A stretch of 64,000 nt of DNA from Pseudomonas sp. S37 (GTDB lineage Bacteria; Pseudomonadota; Gammaproteobacteria; Pseudomonadales; Pseudomonadaceae). The position numbers were made by a program, and so were the translations under genes. The stretch lies in assembly GCF_016658545.1 (NCBI RefSeq), contig NZ_JACVZC010000003.1:103844-167843 (forward strand). Reading direction: 5' to 3'. This document shows, one piece after another, positions 60,129 through 64,000 of this stretch (position 1 is its first letter; each line of letters starts with the position of its first letter). Below the pieces are notes generated by a model. The model worked only from the letters and a program-made list of their open reading frames with translations. It was not told the DNA's origin and ran no database searches.

Positions 60129-61225
60129 GCCTGGCTATCGCATTCACCCAACCCGCCGCTCGCGCCCGCCTCGGCCTGTTGCTGTTCGCCCTGGCGGTAC
60201 TGGTCGCGCCCTGGGTTGCCGGCCACACCGGCGGCAACGCCTGGGTGCGCATGCTCGACTTCGCCCTGCTGTACCTGATGCTGGCCCTTGGGCTGAACAT
60301 TGTGGTGGGCTATGCCGGCCTGCTCGACCTGGGCTTCATCGCCTTCTATGCCCTGGGGGCGTACCTGGCGGCGCTGCTGGCATCGCCGCACCTGCTCACG
60401 CAGTTCCCGGCGCTCGCCGCCTGGCTGCCCGCCGGCCTGCACACCTCGATCTGGCTGGTGGTGCCCCTGGCGGCGCTGCTCGCCGCCGGGCTGGGCATGC
60501 TGCTGGGCGCCCCCACCCTGCGCCTGCGTGGCGACTACCTGGCGATCGTCACCTTGGGCTTCGGCGAAATCATTCGTATCGTCATGCGCAACCTCGACCG
60601 CCCGGTGAACATCACCAACGGTTCCAAGGGCATCGCCTCGGTCGACCCGCTGCACCTGTTCGGTGTCAACCTGGGCCGTACCCAGGAGCTGTTTGGCATC
60701 AAGTTGCCATCGGTGTACCTCTATTACTACCTGTTCGCCGCATTGGCGGTGCTGATCCTGCTGGCCTGCCTGCGGCTGCAGCAATCCCGTATCGGCCGTG
60801 CCTGGATGGCCATTCGCGACGACGAGGACGCCGCCGCGGCCATGGGCCTGGACACACGCAAACTCAAGCTGCTGGCATTCGCCATCGGCGCCAGCTTCGG
60901 CGGTGTCGCAGGTGCGATGTTCGCGTCGTTCCAGGGCTTCGTTTCACCGGAATCCTTCACCCTCAACGAGTCCATCGCCGTGCTGGCCATGGTGGTGCTG
61001 GGCGGCATGGGGCACATCCCCGGCGTGGTGCTCGGTTGCCTGCTGTTGGCCGCCTTGCCTGAAGTGCTGCGCGCCAGCATGAGCAGCCTGCAACACTGGC
61101 TGTTCGGCCAGGTGCTGGTCGACCCCGAGATCGTCCGCCAGCTGTTCTACGGCCTGGCCTTGATCCTGGTCATGCTGTACCGCCCCGCAGGCCTGTGGCC
61201 TGCCCGACAGGAGAGCCAGCAATGA
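60125..61225 (+). CDS. livM: Branched-chain amino acid-type ABC permease LivM
   Basis: A 366-residue permease: LGLNIVVGYAGLLDLGFIAFYALGAYLAAL near residue 57 (in parts), LRLRGDYLAIVTLGFGEIIR near 133 and the loop RIGRAWMAIRDDEDAAAAMGLD near 222 (in parts). ATG 60125 overlaps the livH stop (ATGA). The extra PALAAWLPAGLHTSIW loop near 100 is common in proteobacterial LivM. Confidence 0.92.
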   Translation: MSLAIAFTQPAARARLGLLLFALAVLVAPWVAGHTGGNAWVRMLDFALLYLMLALGLNIVVGYAGLLDLGFIAFYALGAYLAALLASPHLLTQFPALAAWLPAGLHTSIWLVVPLAALLAAGLGMLLGAPTLRLRGDYLAIVTLGFGEIIRIVMRNLDRPVNITNGSKGIASVDPLHLFGVNLGRTQELFGIKLPSVYLYYYLFAALAVLILLACLRLQQSRIGRAWMAIRDDEDAAAAMGLDTRKLKLLAFAIGASFGGVAGAMFASFQGFVSPESFTLNESIAVLAMVVLGGMGHIPGVVLGCLLLAALPEVLRASMSSLQHWLFGQVLVDPEIVRQLFYGLALILVMLYRPAGLWPARQESQQ

Positions 61226-61995
61226 GCGGCCAACTGCTGAAAGTGGAAGGCGTGACCAAGCGCTTTGGCGGCGTGCATGCCCTGGACAATGTCAGCCTGT
61301 ACCTGGAGCCGGGCGAAGTGCATGGCCTGATCGGCCCCAACGGGGCCGGCAAGACCACCTTCTTCAACGTGATGACCGGGTTCTATCGCGCCGACGCCGG
61401 CCAGTTCAGCCTCGATGGCCAAGCCTATCGGCCGGATGCGGTACACCGCGTGGCCCAGGCAGGTATTGCCCGGACCTTCCAGAACATCCGCCTGTTCGGC
61501 AGCATGACGGCCCTGGAGAACGTCATGGTCGGCCGCCACATACGCACCGGCAACGGGGTCTGGGCCGCCCTCACCCGCCACCGCCGGGCCCGCGAGGAGG
61601 AAGCGCGCAGCCGCGACATCGCCCGGCAGCTGCTGCACTACGTGGGCATTGGCGACCTCGCCGAGCGCCGCGCCGACACCCTCTCCTATGGGCACCAGCG
61701 GCGCCTGGAAATTGCCCGCGCCTTGGCCACCGAACCCCGCGTACTGGCCCTGGACGAACCAGCCGCCGGCATGAACGCGGTGGAGAAACAGCAACTGCGC
61801 GAACTGCTCGATCGCATCCGCGCCGATGGCCGCGCGCTGCTGCTTATCGAACATGACGTAAAGCTGGTGATGGGCCTGTGCGACCGCATCACCGTGCTCG
61901 ATCACGGCCAGGTCATCGCCCGCGGCACGCCCCAGCAGGTGCGCCAGGACCGGGCGGTGATCGAAGCCTACCTTGGAACCGGAGCCCATGACTGA
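61222..61995 (+). CDS. livG: Branched-chain amino acid-type ABC ATPase LivG
   Basis: A 257-residue ATPase: Walker A GPNGAGKTT near residue 38, RTFQNIRLFGSMTALENVMVG near 88 (in parts), signature LSYGHQRRLEIARAL near 155 and Walker B VLALDEPAAGMNAVE near 175. ATG 61222 overlaps the livM stop by 4 bp. Complete and canonical. Confidence 0.93.
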   Translation: MSGQLLKVEGVTKRFGGVHALDNVSLYLEPGEVHGLIGPNGAGKTTFFNVMTGFYRADAGQFSLDGQAYRPDAVHRVAQAGIARTFQNIRLFGSMTALENVMVGRHIRTGNGVWAALTRHRRAREEEARSRDIARQLLHYVGIGDLAERRADTLSYGHQRRLEIARALATEPRVLALDEPAAGMNAVEKQQLRELLDRIRADGRALLLIEHDVKLVMGLCDRITVLDHGQVIARGTPQQVRQDRAVIEAYLGTGAHD

Positions 61996-62704
61996 ACCCT
62001 TGCTCGACATCCGCAACCTGGGCGTGCGCTACGGCGCGATCCGCGCGGTTAAAGGCCTCGACCTGCACATCCATGCTGGCGAGCACGTCACCCTGATCGG
62101 TGCCAATGGCGCCGGCAAGACCTCGACCCTGCGCGCCCTGACCGGGCTGATCGCCGCCAGCGAAGGCGAGCTGCGCTTCGCCGGGCGCTCCCTGCACGGC
62201 ATGCCCGCCCACCAGCGGCTGCGCCTGGGCCTGGCGATGGTGCCCGAGGGCCGCGGCGTGTTCGCCCGCATGAGCGTCGAGGAAAACCTGCACGCCGGCG
62301 CCTACCTGCGCCGTGACCCGGACGCGGTGGCGGCCCAGATCGATGAGATTCTCGGCTGGTTCCCCCACCTCAAGCGCCGTTTCAAGCAACCGGCCGGGCT
62401 GCTCTCGGGCGGCGAGCAACAGATGCTCGCGCTGGGCCGCGCCCTGCTCTCGCAACCCCGGCTGCTGGTGCTGGACGAACCTTCCATGGGCCTTGCCCCG
62501 ACCATGGTCGAGCGCATCTTCGAGACCATCGCCGAGGTTTGCCGGCGCGGCATGACGCTGCTGCTGGTCGAGCAGAACGCCCGCCTGGCCCTGCAAGTGA
62601 CCGAGCGCGCCTACGTGCTCGACAGTGGCCAGGTGACGCTCAGCGGCCAGTCCCGCGCACTGCTCGACGACCCCCAGGTGCGCGCCGCCTACCTGGGCGA
62701 CTGA
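61988..62704 (+). CDS. livF: Branched-chain amino acid-type ABC ATPase LivF
   Basis: A 238-residue ATPase: Walker A GANGAGKTS near residue 38, signature LSGGEQQMLALGRAL near 135, Walker B LLVLDEPSMGLAP near 157 and the EQNA switch. ATG 61988 overlaps the livG end by 8 bp. Complete and canonical. Confidence 0.93.
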   Translation: MTEPLLDIRNLGVRYGAIRAVKGLDLHIHAGEHVTLIGANGAGKTSTLRALTGLIAASEGELRFAGRSLHGMPAHQRLRLGLAMVPEGRGVFARMSVEENLHAGAYLRRDPDAVAAQIDEILGWFPHLKRRFKQPAGLLSGGEQQMLALGRALLSQPRLLVLDEPSMGLAPTMVERIFETIAEVCRRGMTLLLVEQNARLALQVTERAYVLDSGQVTLSGQSRALLDDPQVRAAYLGD

Positions 62705-62783
62705 ACCAACCGCGCTACCGGGCCACCGGCGTGTACCCACAAGCCGCGGCGAGCATCGCCGTACCTGCACAGGACTTCACCCC

Positions 62784-63926
62784 ATGCTTACACCGTTCAA
62801 ACGTTGCACCCTGGCCAGCCTGCTGCTGGGGGCACTGGCCAGCGGCGCCCATGCCGACCAGCAGATCCTCATCGGCCTGGCCGGGCCACTGACTGGCCCC
62901 TCCGCGCGAATCGGCAAGGACCTGGAGAACGGCGCGCAACTGGCCATCGACGCCGCCAATGCCCGCCAGCCGAAAATCGCCGGTGAAAACGTGACCTACA
63001 AGCTGGTCTCAGAAGACGACCAGTCCGACCCGAAAACCGCGGTCAGCGTCGCCCAGCGCCTGGTCGACGCGGGCGTGGTCGGCGTGGTCGGCCACTGGAA
63101 CACCGGTACCAGCATTCCCGCGGCGCGGGTGTACAACGACGCCGGCATCGCCCAGGTCGCGCCGGTCGCCACCGGGCATGCCTATACGCAGCAAGGCTTC
63201 GACACCAGTTTCCGGGTGATGGGCCACGACGACGACGGCGGCCAGGTCGCCGGCCGCTATGCCTTGCAAACCCTGAAGGCCCAGCGCATCGCGGTGATCG
63301 ACGACCGCACCGCGTTCGGCCAGGGCCTGGCCGACCAATTCATCAAGTCGGTCGAGGCCGACGGCGGCAAGGTGATTGCGCGGGAATACGTGGACGACAA
63401 AACCGCGGACTTCAGTGCCGTGCTCACCAGCATCCGGGCCAAGAACCCCGACCTGATCTTCTTCGGCGGCGTCGACGCGCAAGCCGCCCCGCTGGCCCGG
63501 CGCATCAAGCAGCTGGGCATCAAGGCCAACCTGATGGGCGCTGGCGGCTTCGTCAGCCAGACCTTCCTGACCCTGGCGCAAAATGAAGGCGAAGGCGTGA
63601 TCGCCCTGGAGCCGGGCCTTGCGGTCGAGCAGATGCCCGGTGGCAAAGCCTTCGAACAGCAATACCAGGCGCGCTACAAGGCCCCCATCGAACTGCACGC
63701 GCCCTTTGCCTACGACGGTGTCGGCGTGCTGATCGCGGCACTGGAGAAAGCCGACTCCACCGATCCGCAAAAGTACCTGCCGGTACTTCGCGCAATTAAC
63801 TATCAAGGTGTGACCGGCACCCTGGCCTTCGACAACGAAGGCAACCTGAAGAACCCCACCTTCACCGTCTACCAGGTGAAGGACAACAAGTGGCAGCCCG
63901 TCAGCGTCGCTGGCGGCAAGCCCTGA
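62784..63926 (+). CDS. Branched-chain amino acid-type ABC substrate-binding protein (LivK/BraC-like)
   Basis: A 380-residue periplasmic binding protein with signal ending SGAHA-DQQ near residue 24. ILIGLAGPLTGPSARIGKDLENGAQLAID (in parts), GHWNTGTSIPAARVYNDAGI near 103 and DRTAFGQGLADQFIKS near 172 are BraC-type blocks. Unlike the tandem pair at 18-20 kb it has the standard length and no cysteine-bearing extension. It is last in the liv operon, 79 bp after livF. A canonical amino acid ligand is likely. Confidence 0.9.
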   Translation: MLTPFKRCTLASLLLGALASGAHADQQILIGLAGPLTGPSARIGKDLENGAQLAIDAANARQPKIAGENVTYKLVSEDDQSDPKTAVSVAQRLVDAGVVGVVGHWNTGTSIPAARVYNDAGIAQVAPVATGHAYTQQGFDTSFRVMGHDDDGGQVAGRYALQTLKAQRIAVIDDRTAFGQGLADQFIKSVEADGGKVIAREYVDDKTADFSAVLTSIRAKNPDLIFFGGVDAQAAPLARRIKQLGIKANLMGAGGFVSQTFLTLAQNEGEGVIALEPGLAVEQMPGGKAFEQQYQARYKAPIELHAPFAYDGVGVLIAALEKADSTDPQKYLPVLRAINYQGVTGTLAFDNEGNLKNPTFTVYQVKDNKWQPVSVAGGKP

Positions 63927-63937
63927 CCCAAGCGTGG

Positions 63938-63969
63938 CGGGGGGCGGGGGGCCCCCCCCCCCCCCCCCC
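63938..63969. other. Abnormal G/C homopolymer tract at the window end
   Basis: Runs of G (GGGGGG-C-GGGGGG) are followed by 18 consecutive C (63952-63969). Such a tract is rare in bacterial chromosomes and could be a sequencing or assembly artefact, or a very strong hairpin after the liv operon. The last 30 bases show nothing recognisable. Confidence 0.6.
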
Positions 63970-64000
63970 GGCGACAGCTAAACGGACACGCGGGCGGACG

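Noticed and set aside
1..64000. Search for CRISPR arrays, tRNA or rRNA genes, integrases, transposases and toxin-antitoxin pairs
   Set aside because: None was found by reading; the only repeats are REP-type palindromes and the operator motif.

Overview
The window reads as a chromosome segment of a Pseudomonas, most likely of the P. putida group. The evidence is the high GC content, the putida-type REP palindromes near 46.6 and 47.6 kb, and a gene stock of SfnR, SfnFG, OprD porins, a GlxA-type regulator and a carnitine operon. No rRNA, tRNA, CRISPR array, transposase or phage gene was seen. About 46 genes are intact, the first is cut by the window edge, and three or four are remnants.

1-39 kb is an organosulfur-scavenging island. 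It holds four ABC importers of four different classes: peptide type 3.0-8.0 kb, branched-chain amino acid type 17.2-23.5 kb, ribose type 29.0-33.4 kb and methionine type 35.1-37.8 kb. It also holds four LLM-class flavin monooxygenases (one ssuD/msuD-like, one sfnG, two NtaA/DszA-like), two FMN reductases (sfnE, sfnF), six acyl-CoA-dehydrogenase-fold oxygenases of the SfnB/SfnC/DszC kind in three pairs, the sigma-54 activator sfnR, an outer-membrane TonB receptor and an OprD porin. The expected logic is import, reductive supply of FMNH2, and oxygenolytic C-S cleavage releasing sulfite.

The regulatory layout is the most striking part. Nine good GG-N10-GC (-24/-12, sigma-54) promoters precede the operons of this island, four pairs of them divergent or near-divergent. 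Between the divergent promoters lie six copies of an 18-bp palindrome, CTGTT-N8-AACAG, at activator-like distances. I propose these as SfnR sites, so that one sensorless enhancer-binding protein would drive the whole island.

39.5-47.7 kb is a mixed region: an isochorismatase-family hydrolase, an HD-domain (cyanamide-hydratase-like) protein, a GlxA-type regulator, a siderophore TonB receptor with a Fur-box-like site, a broken fecR, a zinc alcohol/formaldehyde dehydrogenase, a composite REP element, a GNAT acetyltransferase and an outer-membrane-protein remnant.

47.7-58 kb is a quaternary-ammonium (carnitine-type) catabolic operon under a CdhR-like regulator. It encodes a CntA-like Rieske oxygenase, a BKACE enzyme, an aldehyde dehydrogenase, a carnitine-dehydrogenase-like enzyme, a Rieske-partner reductase, a thioesterase, a ChoX/CaiX-like binding protein, a broken second binding protein and an NCS1 permease. 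It carries two deletion scars.

58-64 kb has a LysR regulator divergent from a complete livHMGF-plus-binding-protein operon. The window ends in an abnormal G/C homopolymer.
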